Below are positions 50,212 to 60,114 of a DNA stretch of 64,000 nucleotides, piece after piece; the stretch's first letter is position 1; each line of letters opens with the position of its first letter. This stretch comes from Myxococcus dinghuensis (GTDB taxonomy: Bacteria > Myxococcota > Myxococcia > Myxococcales > Myxococcaceae). A model generated the notes under the pieces. It searched no databases and was not told the DNA's origin. It worked only from the letters and a program-made list of their open reading frames with translations. The position numbers and the translations under genes are program-made. The stretch covers positions 124,001 to 188,000 of the forward strand of contig NZ_JAKCFB010000014.1 in assembly GCF_024198235.1 (NCBI RefSeq). Direction: 5' to 3'.

Positions 50212-51417
50212 CTACGCCACCGGCGTGATGCCCGTCTCCGCCGCGTTGCGGGCCCGGCGCTTCTCCACCAGCCACACGAGCAGGACGCCCAGCTCGTAGC
50301 ACATGAGCATGGGGCCGGCCATGAGCGACAGGTTCACCACGTCACCGGTGGGGGTGATGATGGCCGCGGCGATGAGGCAGAAGACGAAGGCGTGGCGCTG
50401 GTACTTGAAGAGCCACTTCGACTGCACCACCCCCACGATGCCCAGCAGCGCCATCACCAGCGGCAGCTCGAAGATGATGCCGAAGGCGAGGATGAGCAGC
50501 AGCACCAGCGACAACTGCTCGTGCATGGTGAGCATGGGGCGCGTCCACCGCTCCGCCTCGTGCCGCGCCTCACCCGCGGACAGCTCCTTCTCCAGCTTCC
50601 ACAGGGTCGACAGCTCCTCGGTGTGCGTGGGCGCCACGCCCGCCAGCAGGCTCGCCGCCTCGTCCATGGCGAGCGACGCCGCCGCGTAGTCCGCCTTGCC
50701 GTAGGCCTTCACCGCCAGGACGCGCTTCTCCACCGCCTGCTTGAGCACGCCGCGCGCGGAGGCGCCGAAGCCGTCCGCCGCCGCGTCCACCAGCCTGCCC
50801 AGCCCGTCCAGGCGGGACTTCAGCTCCACCGCCTCCGAGGGGGCCCGGTCCGGCTCCTTCAACTGGCCCTCGCCGTCCGCGAGCAGCCGGGCGCTCGTCT
50901 CCTTGGCCACCGCGCCCGCGCGCTCCGCGTCCCCCACCCGCAGGAAGCGCAGGGCGTCGTCCGCCTCGAAGCGCGCCGTGTCCAGCCGCTGCTCCAGCGC
51001 CAGCGTCTCCTCCTCGTTGAGGAGGAACTTGAACATGGAGGGCAGCACCGCGAAGTAGCAGAAGCTCGCGCCGAGGATGAAGGCGACGGAGCCGAAGATG
51101 ACGAAGGGCGCCGCGTACTTGCGCTCCTCCGGGAACAGGCCCGGGGAGACGAAGCCCCAGATCTGCCAGAGGATGACGGGCGTGGTGAGGAAGATGCCGC
51201 AGTACACGCCCACCTTCATGAGGACGTTTATCTCCTCGATGCCGGACGTGTAGATGAGCGCGCGGTTGCCCTCCGGCAGCGCCTCGAGCACGGGGCGCAT
51301 CAGGATGCCGAAGATGGGCTTGGCGAACAGCAGCGAGGCGAACCCGAGCGCGAACACGGCCAGGGTGCACTTGAGGAGGCGCGCGCGGAGCTCCGTCAGG
51401 TGCTCCATCAGGCTCAT
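50212..51417 (-). CDS. tatC: Sec-independent translocase TatC with large periplasmic-loop insertion
   Basis: TatC, the receptor for twin-arginine signal peptides. The N-terminus MSLMEHLTELRARLL, the segment FVSPGLFPEERKYAAPFV and the six membrane segments are typical. At 401 residues it is about 150 longer than normal. The extra part (about 133-285, charged and helical, with LDTARFEADDALRFLRVGDA) lies between TM3 (FGSVAFILGASFCYFAVL) and TM4, i.e. in the second periplasmic loop. tatB lies 36 bases upstream in the same direction. Confidence 0.95.
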   Translation of the reverse strand: MSLMEHLTELRARLLKCTLAVFALGFASLLFAKPIFGILMRPVLEALPEGNRALIYTSGIEEINVLMKVGVYCGIFLTTPVILWQIWGFVSPGLFPEERKYAAPFVIFGSVAFILGASFCYFAVLPSMFKFLLNEEETLALEQRLDTARFEADDALRFLRVGDAERAGAVAKETSARLLADGEGQLKEPDRAPSEAVELKSRLDGLGRLVDAAADGFGASARGVLKQAVEKRVLAVKAYGKADYAAASLAMDEAASLLAGVAPTHTEELSTLWKLEKELSAGEARHEAERWTRPMLTMHEQLSLVLLLILAFGIIFELPLVMALLGIVGVVQSKWLFKYQRHAFVFCLIAAAIITPTGDVVNLSLMAGPMLMCYELGVLLVWLVEKRRARNAAETGITPVA

Positions 51418-51453
51418 CCGCAGCTCGTCGGAAGCAGGCTGGGAACTCAGGGG

Positions 51454-52011
51454 TCAGCTCCGTTTCGGCGCGTTGCGCGCCACCGTGCCGGGCAGGGGCG
51501 CGAGCCGAGGCAGGCCGTCCGCGCCGACGCTCTCGACGGCGGCGGAGGACGGCGGGGTCGTGGAGGGGGCCGCTTCGGCGGCGGGCGCGGCGGGGACCTC
51601 CGCCGGGGGCGCGTCGGAGGGCACGGGCTGCGCCAGCGCCGCGGGCGCGGGGGGCGCCTCGTCCAGCCCCAGCGGGGGGTGGTGGGGCGAGGGGGCGACC
51701 TCGTCGACGGCGCCCGTCATCGCCATGGGCGGCAGCGCGTGGGGCACGTCGTCCGGAGGCGTGGCCTGCGGCGCCGGGGACTGGGCGAAGTTCGTCCCGG
51801 GTCGCACCGGCGGGGTGGGCGGCGCCTGGAACTCGTTGTCCATGGAGTAGAACTCCCGCTCCACCACGTTGCGGACCTCGTCCGTCTGGCGGCGGAACTC
51901 CCGCATGAACTTGCCGATGGCCCGAGCCAGCTCCGGCAACCGCTGCGGCCCGAGCACGAGCAGCGCGGCCACCACGATGAGCACCATTTCGCCTGCGCCG
52001 ATGTTGAGCAT
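51454..52011 (-). CDS. tatB: Sec-independent translocase TatB
   Basis: A 185-residue TatA/B-family protein from ATG 52011. One N-terminal TM (MLNIGAGEMVLIVVAALLVL) with Glu at position 8, then GPQRLPELARAIGKFMREFRRQ amphipathic helix, features of TatB. The C-terminal 110 residues are Pro/Ala-rich and disordered. With tatC it forms an operon. TatA is not in the window. Confidence 0.9.
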   Translation of the reverse strand: MLNIGAGEMVLIVVAALLVLGPQRLPELARAIGKFMREFRRQTDEVRNVVEREFYSMDNEFQAPPTPPVRPGTNFAQSPAPQATPPDDVPHALPPMAMTGAVDEVAPSPHHPPLGLDEAPPAPAALAQPVPSDAPPAEVPAAPAAEAAPSTTPPSSAAVESVGADGLPRLAPLPGTVARNAPKRS

Positions 52012-52146
52012 GGTCTGACGCGCACTCCCCGGAAAGCAGCCCGGTTTATCGCGCCCCGGGCCCGCTGGCGCAACCGCTCGACGCATCCGGACGTCCGCCC
52101 GACACCGCGGGCGGGGGGCGGGCGGGCCGGAGACCGCCCCCACATA

Positions 52147-53433
52147 CTACTGGTGTGAGTGGGCCTCGGCGGGTAGGGAGACGGCCTCCCCCTGGGAGGG
52201 CGGCGGCGGCGCGGGCGCCCGGGCCTGCTCCCGGGAGCGCACGTGCCGCTCCACCAGCCACAGCATGGGGGGCAGCGACACCGTCAGGGCCATGGACACC
52301 CAGGCCACGTGGGACATCCCGCCCAGCCGTCCGTCGGGCAGGTCCGTCAGGAGCTGGGAGCTGAGGATGGCGCCCAGCGCCGCCGCCATGTGCTGGATGG
52401 AGGACTGCAGCGACATGAAGCGCGCGCGCACCGCGGCGTCCGGCACGCGCGAGGTGAGCGTGTTGTACGCCACGTTCCGCACGCCCATGAACGCCATGAA
52501 GAAGACGAAGAGCAGCGGGATGGGCAGCCACCACGGGAAGTCCACGAAGCCCAGGTAGGTGGTGACCAGGAGCATCACCGAGCCGACGGTGCCCACCTTG
52601 AAGGCGCCCAGCCGGTCCACCAGCTTGCCGGTCACCCGCAGCGTGGCGAAGCTGACGATGCCACCCACGAAGTACGGGAACCAGAGCATGTCCCGCGGGT
52701 AGCCCAGGTTCTGCTGGAGGTAGGCGGAGATGTTCGGGACGAGGACGAAGCCCGCCATCATCACCACCGCCGTCATGACGTACGACAGCTGCACCTCCCG
52801 CCGGCCGAGCAGCTCCAGCACGCCCACGCGGTGCGCGGGCCCCCTGCCCTCCTTCAGGTGCCCGCGCACGGGCGGCAGGAAGAAGGTGGCGCCCAGCACC
52901 ACGGCCAACCCCAGGCCGGCGACCACGAAGAAGGGCAGGCGCCAGCCGCCGTACTCGGCCAGCTTCAGGGCCATGGGCACGCCCGCCACGGAGGCGACGG
53001 AGAAGGCCCCCATCACCGCGCCCAGCGCCCGGCCGCGCCGCTCCACCGGAATCACGTCCGCGATGATGGACAGCGACAGGGACGTGGCCGGCCCGCCGAA
53101 CACGCCCGCCATGACGCGCGCCAGGAGCAGCGTGGACAGCCCCGTGGCCAGGCCTCCCGCCGCCGTGGCCGCGACGAGCCCCAGCATGGAGACCGCCAGC
53201 GCCTTGCGCCGGTCGAACCGGTCCAGGAAGTAGCCGCCGACGAGCCCCGCCACGCTCGCGGCCGCCGTGTACGCCCCGCCGATGGTGCCGATGTGCGACG
53301 ACGCGATGCCCAGGCCCTTGCCGAAGTCGGGCCCCAGCGGCATCACCATCACGAAGTCCAGGATGTTGACGAACTGCACCGCGCCGATGAGGAACACCAC
53401 CCAGCGCTCGGACACCTGTCGTTCGGTCGGCAT
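52147..53433 (-). CDS. MFS transporter (DHA1-like)
   Basis: A 428-residue membrane protein with 12 hydrophobic segments. The loop 2-3 motif GYFLDRFDRRKAL matches the MFS motif GxLaDrxGrkxxl, and IIADVIPVERRGRALG follows TM4-5. AraJ/YdhP-like drug or metabolite exporters have this pattern. Substrate unknown. The C-terminal tail is Pro- and Glu-rich with a His pair. It lies 135 bases upstream of tatB. Confidence 0.9.
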   Translation of the reverse strand: MPTERQVSERWVVFLIGAVQFVNILDFVMVMPLGPDFGKGLGIASSHIGTIGGAYTAAASVAGLVGGYFLDRFDRRKALAVSMLGLVAATAAGGLATGLSTLLLARVMAGVFGGPATSLSLSIIADVIPVERRGRALGAVMGAFSVASVAGVPMALKLAEYGGWRLPFFVVAGLGLAVVLGATFFLPPVRGHLKEGRGPAHRVGVLELLGRREVQLSYVMTAVVMMAGFVLVPNISAYLQQNLGYPRDMLWFPYFVGGIVSFATLRVTGKLVDRLGAFKVGTVGSVMLLVTTYLGFVDFPWWLPIPLLFVFFMAFMGVRNVAYNTLTSRVPDAAVRARFMSLQSSIQHMAAALGAILSSQLLTDLPDGRLGGMSHVAWVSMALTVSLPPMLWLVERHVRSREQARAPAPPPPSQGEAVSLPAEAHSHQ

Positions 53434-53473
53434 GCCCCCCTACTCCTAAGCCATTGTGGGGCGGCGTGCACGA

Positions 53474-55531
53474 CTAGACGCGGAAGCGGCGCACCTCGCC
53501 CCGGAGGATCTCCGCCTGGCGCTGGAGGTTGTCGATGGCCTCCTCCAACTGCTTCACCGAGCGCGTCTGGTGCTCGGACACGCCCTTGATGGTCTCCACC
53601 GCCTTGAGCACCTGCTCGCTGCCCTTGGTCTGCTCCTTCTGGGCGCGGTTCAGGTGGGTGACCATCTCGTTGATGCTCTCGATGGAGCGGGTGATCTGCT
53701 TGCTGCCGTGCGCCTGCTCCTGGCTGCTGCGCTGCACGTGGGCGGTGAGCATCTTCATCTTCTCGGCGGACTTCATGATCTGCTCGCCGCCCTTGGCCTG
53801 CTCGTTGGAGGCCTTGGAGATCTGCTGCACCGTCTCGCTGATGCGGTGGATGGAGGCGGTCACCTGCTTGCTGCCGCGCGCCTGCTCCACGGTGGCGCGG
53901 GCGATGGCCTTCACCATCTGCGTGGACTTCTGGGTGCTGTCGTTGATCTTCCGGAGCGCCCCTTCCGCCTCGCGGCCCAGTTGCACACCCTCGTCCACGT
54001 TGCGCGCGCCCTGGTTCATCACCACCACCGCGTTGCGGCTCTCGTCCTGGATGCTGCGGATGAGCTCGGCGATCTCCTTGGTGGAGGCGCCGGTGCGCTC
54101 GGCCAGGTCCTTGATCTCCTCCGCCACCACCGCGAAGCCCTTGCCGTGGTCGCCCGCCTGCGCGGCGATGATGGCGGCGTTGAGCGCCAGCAGGTTGGTC
54201 TGCTCGGCCACGTCGTCGATGACGTTGAGGATGTTGCCGATTTCGGAGATGCGCCGGCCCAGGCTGTCGATGACGTCCGCCGCCGCGCGGCTGGTCTCCT
54301 TGATGCGGTCGATGCCGGTGAGCGTCTTGCGCAGCGCCTCCACGCCCGTCTGGGCGTCGTCGAAGACCTGCTCGGACAGGCGCGCCGTCTCCTTGGCGTT
54401 GGCCTCCACCTGACCGATGGCCGCGTCCATCTGGCTGATGGCCGAGGACGTCTCCTCCGTGGAGGCGGACAGCTCCTCGATGTTCTTGGCGACCTCCTTG
54501 ATGGAGAAGGTCATCTCCTCGATGGCGCTGGTGGTCTCCTCCACGCTGGCGGCCATGGCGGTGACGTTCTCCGCCACCTCGTCGTTGGTGGCCGCCATCT
54601 CCATGATGGAGGAGCTGCTCTCCTCCGCGCTCTGGTAGAGGACCTCCACGTTCTCCGCGATGCCCCGCAGGGACGCCATCATCTGCACCATGGAGGAGGA
54701 CGTCTCCTCCACGCGCGCCTGGACGGTGCCGGCGCCCGAGGACACGGTGGTGCCGGTGCGGTGGATCTGCTCGATGACGCCGGCCACCACGTCCGACACG
54801 CCGCGCACGCGGCCCAGGGTGTCGCGCCAGCTCTGGGCGATGCGGTTCAACGCCTCCGCCAACAGGCCCAGCTCGTCGCGCGAGTCCACGTCCACGCGGC
54901 CGGTGAGGTCCGCCTCCGCCAACCGGCGGGCCATGGTCATCATCGCGTCCAGGGGGACGAGGATGAACGCGCGGGAGATGAAGAAGGCCACGACCAGGAA
55001 CAGCGCCAGGCCGATGCCGAACGCCAGCAGCACCACGTTGCGCAGCGAGCTGACGACCTCCTCCAGCGAGCTGAAGTCCACGGTCACCAGCACCTGGGCG
55101 GGACCCTCGCGCAGGTTCACCGGGCGGGCGACGACCTTGTTGCCGTTCTCGAAGACGAAGCCGTCCAGCGACGCGCCGGGCGCGGACTCCAGCCGCTCGC
55201 GCAGGCCCTTGAGGAGCCAGGCCTCCGCGCCGCGCGGGTGCGTGGCCACCACGCGGCCGTCCGCGGAGAGCACGGAGATGACGGCGAAGTCGTCGTCGCC
55301 GGCGTGCACGCTCTCCAGCAGCGGCGGCAGCACGGCGATGGGCTGGTCCACCAGTTCGGCGGCGGCCTGGAGGGCCTTGTCCTCGCCGTGCTTGGTGAGG
55401 CGCGTCTCCAGGAACGCCTCCACCCGCGAGGGGACGACGAAGTAGAGCGTCCCGAGGATGAGCGCGAGCACCACGGCGAAGGAGCCGAGCAGGATGCTGC
55501 GCAGGCCGGGTTTCTTGATGCGCGGACTCAA
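53474..55531 (-). CDS. methyl-accepting chemotaxis protein
   Basis: A roughly 685-residue chemoreceptor. Two membrane segments ([41 protein letters not shown]) flank a periplasmic domain of about 120 residues. HAMP ([22 protein letters not shown]) and a long coiled-coil signalling domain follow, with the hairpin tip [20 protein letters not shown] and many repeats of the heptad pattern SxxxAE...EQxxG after it. The long C-terminal extension (Gln/Ser/Lys-rich heptads) resembles the class 40H receptors. Start: TTG 55531, which gives a basic N-terminus before TM1; GTG 55558 would add nine residues. Neither has a strong ribosome site. Confidence 0.92.
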   Translation of the reverse strand: MSPRIKKPGLRSILLGSFAVVLALILGTLYFVVPSRVEAFLETRLTKHGEDKALQAAAELVDQPIAVLPPLLESVHAGDDDFAVISVLSADGRVVATHPRGAEAWLLKGLRERLESAPGASLDGFVFENGNKVVARPVNLREGPAQVLVTVDFSSLEEVVSSLRNVVLLAFGIGLALFLVVAFFISRAFILVPLDAMMTMARRLAEADLTGRVDVDSRDELGLLAEALNRIAQSWRDTLGRVRGVSDVVAGVIEQIHRTGTTVSSGAGTVQARVEETSSSMVQMMASLRGIAENVEVLYQSAEESSSSIMEMAATNDEVAENVTAMAASVEETTSAIEEMTFSIKEVAKNIEELSASTEETSSAISQMDAAIGQVEANAKETARLSEQVFDDAQTGVEALRKTLTGIDRIKETSRAAADVIDSLGRRISEIGNILNVIDDVAEQTNLLALNAAIIAAQAGDHGKGFAVVAEEIKDLAERTGASTKEIAELIRSIQDESRNAVVVMNQGARNVDEGVQLGREAEGALRKINDSTQKSTQMVKAIARATVEQARGSKQVTASIHRISETVQQISKASNEQAKGGEQIMKSAEKMKMLTAHVQRSSQEQAHGSKQITRSIESINEMVTHLNRAQKEQTKGSEQVLKAVETIKGVSEHQTRSVKQLEEAIDNLQRQAEILRGEVRRFRV

Positions 55532-55651
55532 GCCGGGGCACTGTAGGGAGGGAAACACCAGCAGGGCAAGGACCGGGACCCGGCCCTCGCCCGCCCCTCC
55601 GCCCGGCGGGAGCCTGTCCTCCGCCGGTCAGGATGCGTAAGGTCACGCCCG

Positions 55652-56680
55652 ATGAAGCCCACCCTGCTGCTGACCGACCCCCTGTTCCTCCAGCACGACC
55701 CGGGCGAGGGCCATCCGGAGTCCCCCGCGCGCCTGCAGCGCATCCTCGGGGTGCTGGCGCGCGCGCCCGTGCGGGGCACGGTGATGGCCTCGCCGCGCCC
55801 GGCCACGGACGCGGAGTTGGAGGCGGTCCACACCCCGGCGCTCGTCGCCCGGCTGAAGCAACTGAGCGGGCAGCGGGCGGTCATCGACGCGGACACCCAG
55901 GTCTCCCCGGACAGCGTGGACGCGGCGCGGCTGGCGGCGGGCGCGTCCATCCAGGCGGTGGAGGCGGTGATGGCGGGCCAGGCGCGCAACGCCTTCGCCC
56001 TGGTGCGGCCGCCCGGCCACCACGCGGAGCCGGACCGGGCCATGGGCTTCTGCCTGTTCAACAACGTGGCCATCGCCGCCGAGGCCGGGCGCCGGCTGGG
56101 CGCCGAGCGCGTCCTCGTGCTCGACTGGGACGTGCACCACGGCAACGGCACCCAGGCGGCCTTCTGGTCCCGCCGCGACGTGATGTACCAGTCCGTCCAC
56201 CAGTTCCCCTACTACCCGGGCACGGGCGCCTCGCCGGAGGTGGGCGTGGGCGCGGGCGCGGGCTACACCGTCAACGTGGGCCTGCCCGGCGGCAACTCCG
56301 ACGCGGACTACGGGATGCTCTTCGAGGAGCTGCTCCTGCCGGTGGCGGAGGCGTACCGGCCCCAGCTCGTGCTCGTGTCCGCGGGCTTCGACCCCCACCA
56401 GGACGACCCCATCGGCGGCATGGACGTCACCGAGCGCGGCTTCGCGGCCATGTGCGCCTCGCTGCGCGCGCTCGCCGAGCGCGTGTGCGACGGCAAGCTG
56501 GTGCTGCTGCTGGAGGGCGGCTACTCCCTGGAGGGCCTGTCCCAGTCCGTCCACGCCTGCGTCGAGGTGCTGGCGGGGCGCGGCGACAGCTTCCCCGCGG
56601 GCGACGTCCACACGGACGCCCGGGAGGCGCTGGCCGCGGGCCGGCAGGCCTTGAAGCCCTACTGGAGCGCGCTGGGCTGA
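55652..56680 (+). CDS. histone deacetylase family (class II, acetoin-utilisation-like) enzyme
   Basis: A 342-residue zinc deacetylase. PPGHHAEPD (paired His), FNNVAIAA, zinc ligands DWDVHHGNG and LVSAGFDPHQDD, and GGYSL at the C-terminus are all present. Bacterial members act on acetylpolyamines, acetyl-lysine or acetoin-pathway proteins; which of these applies is unknown. ATG 55652 is divergent from the chemoreceptor gene. Confidence 0.93.
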   Translation: MKPTLLLTDPLFLQHDPGEGHPESPARLQRILGVLARAPVRGTVMASPRPATDAELEAVHTPALVARLKQLSGQRAVIDADTQVSPDSVDAARLAAGASIQAVEAVMAGQARNAFALVRPPGHHAEPDRAMGFCLFNNVAIAAEAGRRLGAERVLVLDWDVHHGNGTQAAFWSRRDVMYQSVHQFPYYPGTGASPEVGVGAGAGYTVNVGLPGGNSDADYGMLFEELLLPVAEAYRPQLVLVSAGFDPHQDDPIGGMDVTERGFAAMCASLRALAERVCDGKLVLLLEGGYSLEGLSQSVHACVEVLAGRGDSFPAGDVHTDAREALAAGRQALKPYWSALG

Positions 56681-56774
56681 GGCGCCCCGGACGACACCCC
56701 ACCCCCGGGGGCGATGCTGGGCGGCGCGGCGATGACTATCTCCGTGCGCACCCCGCAGCACCAGGAGGGCCGGG

Positions 56775-58598
56775 ATGTCCATCGGAGCGTCCCCGGCCCC
56801 CACCGCCCGCGCGCCGCGCGTCCGGTGGCGCCGCGCCCTCTTCGGGGTGCTCGCGGTGGTGCTCGCCTTCGAGGCCCTGCTGAACGTGGCGCTCAACGTG
56901 GGGCTCGTGTCGGGCCTCCTCCGGGCGACCACGCCGCACACCCGCCTGGACTGGAGCCAGGGCTGGTGGCTGTGGCCGGGCCCCGTCCACCTGCGCGACT
57001 TCTCCCTGAAGGAGCGCGACAACCGGCAGGCGTGGCGCGTCGACGCGGCGCGCGTGAAGGCCCATGTGTCGTTGTTCCGGCTGCTGACGCGCAAGGTGCT
57101 CGCCCACGACGTGGAGGCCCACGGGCTGGTCTTCTGGCTCACCTCCGAGCCCGCCCTGGAGGCCCGCCCGACCGGGCCCCCGGCGCCACACCCGTGGGTC
57201 ATCGAGCTGGACCGCGTGACGGTGCGCGACGTGCGGGAGGTGAACTGGGAGACGCTGCGCTACACGGGCCCGTGCGAGGTGGACGGCTGGCTGCACGTGG
57301 TCGCCGGGCAGCGGTTCACCGCGGGCCTGGAGCGCCTCCACCTGGCTGGCGGGAACGTGGAGTCGAAGGGCGAGCGCGTCGCGACGCTGGAGCAGGTCGA
57401 CGGCACCCTCGTGCTCGACAACATCCAGCCGCCCCTGGAGGCGGAGCACCGGGTGGATGGACACATCGACGTCCGGGTGGACCTGTTCGACCTGGGCTGG
57501 CTCTGGCCGATGCTGGGCAGCAGCAGCAGCCACGCCGGCATGCCGCGCGGAGGCGCGGGCCAGCTCGAGGCCCGCCTGCGGTTCCACCGGGGACACCTGG
57601 CCGCGGGCAGCCGCGTGGAGGCGCGGGGCGCCGAACTGGAGGTCGCGCTCGGCCCCGCGAAGTTCCACGCCCCGTGGAGCCTCCATGGAACGGTGACGCA
57701 GGAGCAGGACCAGCTCACCCGGGGCGAGCTGACGGTGCGCTTCGCCCCCGTGCGGGTCGAGGGGCACGTGGGGACGGTGGCGAGAATCCCGGAGGTCTCC
57801 CTGACCCTCCACGCGCGCTCGCACGGGCCCGACGCGTCGACCATCGACCTGGAGCAGCAGGTGCGCATCGGCCGAAGCCACCCCATCGACTTGCGGCTGT
57901 TCAACGCGTGGACGGGGAAGACGTTCCAGGTGGACTCCGGCACGGCCACCCTCTCCGGCCGGGACACCCCTGGCCCCGTGAGGGAACCCCACCGCCTGAA
58001 CCTGCTGTTGAAGACGGACCTCGTGGAGGGGCGCTGGGCGGGTAACGCGCGGATGCTCGGACAGGCGGACTTCGACATCGACGCGCGCCGCGTGTCACTC
58101 CAGGGCAAGGCCATGAGCCTGGAGGGGACGCACGTCGAGCTGAGCCACGTGTCCATGGACCTCAAGCGCATGCAGATACGCGCCTGGAGCGGCCAGTTCA
58201 GCCTGCCCGCCGCCACGCTGAACCTGGAGCCCGTCGCCCTGGAGACGCGCTTCTCCAGCACCTTCGCCAACTCCGACCCGTTCGTCGCCCTGCTCACCGC
58301 GGAGAAGGCGCTGCCCACCTTCCTGTCGCCCCTGTTCAAGGCGAAGGACCTGAAGGTCACCGGGTGGTTGAGGATCAGCGACGCGGGCCTCCAGGTGCGG
58401 GACCTGCACGCCACCGCGGAGGGCGGCCTGGAGCTGCGGGGATGGGTGGACACCCGCCGCGGCGTGACGAACGCCCTCGTGCTCGCCACCGCGGGCGGCA
58501 TCACCGGCGCCATCGAGATCCACCCCGGCCACCACCACCTGCAGCTCCACCACGCGCGCCGGTGGTTCGAGAAGCGCCTGCGCGCCCCCGCGAAGTAG
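56775..58598 (+). CDS. AsmA-like envelope protein
   Basis: A 607-residue protein with one N-terminal membrane anchor (ALFGVLAVVLAFEALLNVAL) followed by a long beta-rich region. The anchor, TRLDWSQGWWLWPGPVHLRDFSLKE and later VNLEPVALE-type strands are reminiscent of AsmA/DUF748-type proteins that bridge membranes and move lipids, but no motif is decisive. RBS CAGGAGGG precedes the ATG by about seven bases. It follows the deacetylase by 94 bases and probably forms an independent unit. Confidence 0.65.
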   Translation: MSIGASPAPTARAPRVRWRRALFGVLAVVLAFEALLNVALNVGLVSGLLRATTPHTRLDWSQGWWLWPGPVHLRDFSLKERDNRQAWRVDAARVKAHVSLFRLLTRKVLAHDVEAHGLVFWLTSEPALEARPTGPPAPHPWVIELDRVTVRDVREVNWETLRYTGPCEVDGWLHVVAGQRFTAGLERLHLAGGNVESKGERVATLEQVDGTLVLDNIQPPLEAEHRVDGHIDVRVDLFDLGWLWPMLGSSSSHAGMPRGGAGQLEARLRFHRGHLAAGSRVEARGAELEVALGPAKFHAPWSLHGTVTQEQDQLTRGELTVRFAPVRVEGHVGTVARIPEVSLTLHARSHGPDASTIDLEQQVRIGRSHPIDLRLFNAWTGKTFQVDSGTATLSGRDTPGPVREPHRLNLLLKTDLVEGRWAGNARMLGQADFDIDARRVSLQGKAMSLEGTHVELSHVSMDLKRMQIRAWSGQFSLPAATLNLEPVALETRFSSTFANSDPFVALLTAEKALPTFLSPLFKAKDLKVTGWLRISDAGLQVRDLHATAEGGLELRGWVDTRRGVTNALVLATAGGITGAIEIHPGHHHLQLHHARRWFEKRLRAPAK

Positions 58599-58605
58599 CG
58601 CGGCG

Positions 58606-59886
58606 TCACACGCCCGGCGGGCCCGCGCCCTTCGTCGAGGGCGGCGTGGCGCGCGCGTCGTGGGACAGCCCCAGCATGGAGGCGAACACCAGCCCCATCA
58701 CCAATTGGAGCGCGACGAGGAACACCTCGAAGAGCTTCGCCGGGTCGCCCGCGCCCTGCGCGCCCAGCAGCGCGAGCATGGCCCGCGTGCCCACGAAGCC
58801 GGGCGCGAGCTGGAGCAGGCCGGGATAGATGAGCGTCGCCGGCAGCCGGTCCGGCAGTCGTCCGTAGAGCTGCCCCGCGACGCCGAGCACGAACGCGGAC
58901 ACCAGCGGGCTGCCCTGCTCGCCCAGGACGTGCTTGGAGAGCTCCTGGATGCCCCACGCCAGCAGCACCGCGCCGACGATCCAGGGCGTGTCCCGGCGCC
59001 GCGCGGACATGCAGACGCTCAGCGCCAGCCCGCCCACCGCGATGACGAGCGCCAGCACCAGCTCCGGCAGCTGCGTCGCCCGCGTGGGCGACGGGAGCGG
59101 CGCCCAGAGCGTCCAGAGCGTGCCCGCCGCGGCGAGCCCCACCCCGAGCATGAGGAAGCGCAGGAGGCCATAGGTGAGCCGCGACAGGCCGGCCTCCACC
59201 GACTCGTCCACCAGCTCCGCCGCGCCCAGCGTCACCACCATGGCCGGCACCAGCAGCGTCACGCCGCCGAAGAGGGCGCGCACAGGGTCGAAGTCGGGCA
59301 GGACGTGCGTGAGCGCGAGCGAGAGCAGCGCCCCGAGGAACGCCGCGAGGAAGCTCTTCTGGAGGTCCACGCGCTCCGACTTCAGCGTGCCGTAGTGGAT
59401 GAGGCCCGCCAGCACGCCCACGACGAAGGCCGCCGCCATCTCCCAGCCGCCCCCGCCCACGCGCGCCGCGACGGCCGCGCCATAGACGCCGTAGGCGAGG
59501 AAGACGACCCACTCCGAGTGGGAGGGATGGGGCGCGAGGATGCGCTCCAGTTCGGCGCGCGCCTCCGGGACGCGCAGCCGCCCGGCCGCGATGGACTCCG
59601 ACAGGAGCAGGAGCGCCGCCGCGCGCCGGAGGTTCCAATGGGGATTGAAGGGCAACCGCGCGATGTCCACCCGCCGGGGCGCGCCGGAGCGGACCTCCGT
59701 CACCGCCAGCGTCTGGAGCGTGAAGACCTCCACCTCCAGGCCCCACGCGCGCGCGGCGCGGCGCACGCGCTGCTCCACGCCGAAGGACGGCACGTAGGCC
59801 AGGTGGAGCGCCCGCGCCAGGTCGAGCAGCAGGGCCACCGTGGCGTCCTCGTCCCGCCGGGTCCCGGCGGCTGGTGCCTCCCCCAT
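58606..59886 (-). CDS. threonine/serine exporter family (ThrE) protein
   Basis: A 426-residue membrane protein. The N-terminal cytoplasmic domain (LLLDLARALHLAYVPSFGVEQRVRRAARAWGLEVEVF ... FNPHWNLRRAAALL) is that of ThrE proteins; about ten hydrophobic segments follow, with GLIHYGTLKSERVDLQKSFL after the first pair and a second domain like YjjB. Predicted substrate is L-threonine or serine export. ATG 59886 (rest of the upstream frame is not protein-like). It converges on the AsmA-like gene with seven bases between stops. Confidence 0.88.
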   Translation of the reverse strand: MGEAPAAGTRRDEDATVALLLDLARALHLAYVPSFGVEQRVRRAARAWGLEVEVFTLQTLAVTEVRSGAPRRVDIARLPFNPHWNLRRAAALLLLSESIAAGRLRVPEARAELERILAPHPSHSEWVVFLAYGVYGAAVAARVGGGGWEMAAAFVVGVLAGLIHYGTLKSERVDLQKSFLAAFLGALLSLALTHVLPDFDPVRALFGGVTLLVPAMVVTLGAAELVDESVEAGLSRLTYGLLRFLMLGVGLAAAGTLWTLWAPLPSPTRATQLPELVLALVIAVGGLALSVCMSARRRDTPWIVGAVLLAWGIQELSKHVLGEQGSPLVSAFVLGVAGQLYGRLPDRLPATLIYPGLLQLAPGFVGTRAMLALLGAQGAGDPAKLFEVFLVALQLVMGLVFASMLGLSHDARATPPSTKGAGPPGV

Positions 59887-60114
59887 GCGAGCCGCCCCCT
59901 CGGCGCGAATCCGGCCCCACCGTCCCCGTCGCGCACCGAAGAAGATGGGGAAGGCCGCCTCGCGCGGGCCATCGCCCTCCGGGGAGGAGCAGGCGCCCCG
60001 CGGTGGCGTGTCACGGAGGACGCGCGGGCGGCGGACGGTCCAGCCGGCCGCTCCGCCTTGCCCCGTCGCACGCCGGCTCCCACTCCTACCGCATATCCAC
60101 GTCAGGGGGACCCG

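Noticed and set aside
55526..57202. Long minus-strand frames opposite the deacetylase and AsmA-like genes
   Set aside because: They are antisense to genes with clear domains and ribosome sites and have no recognisable motif.
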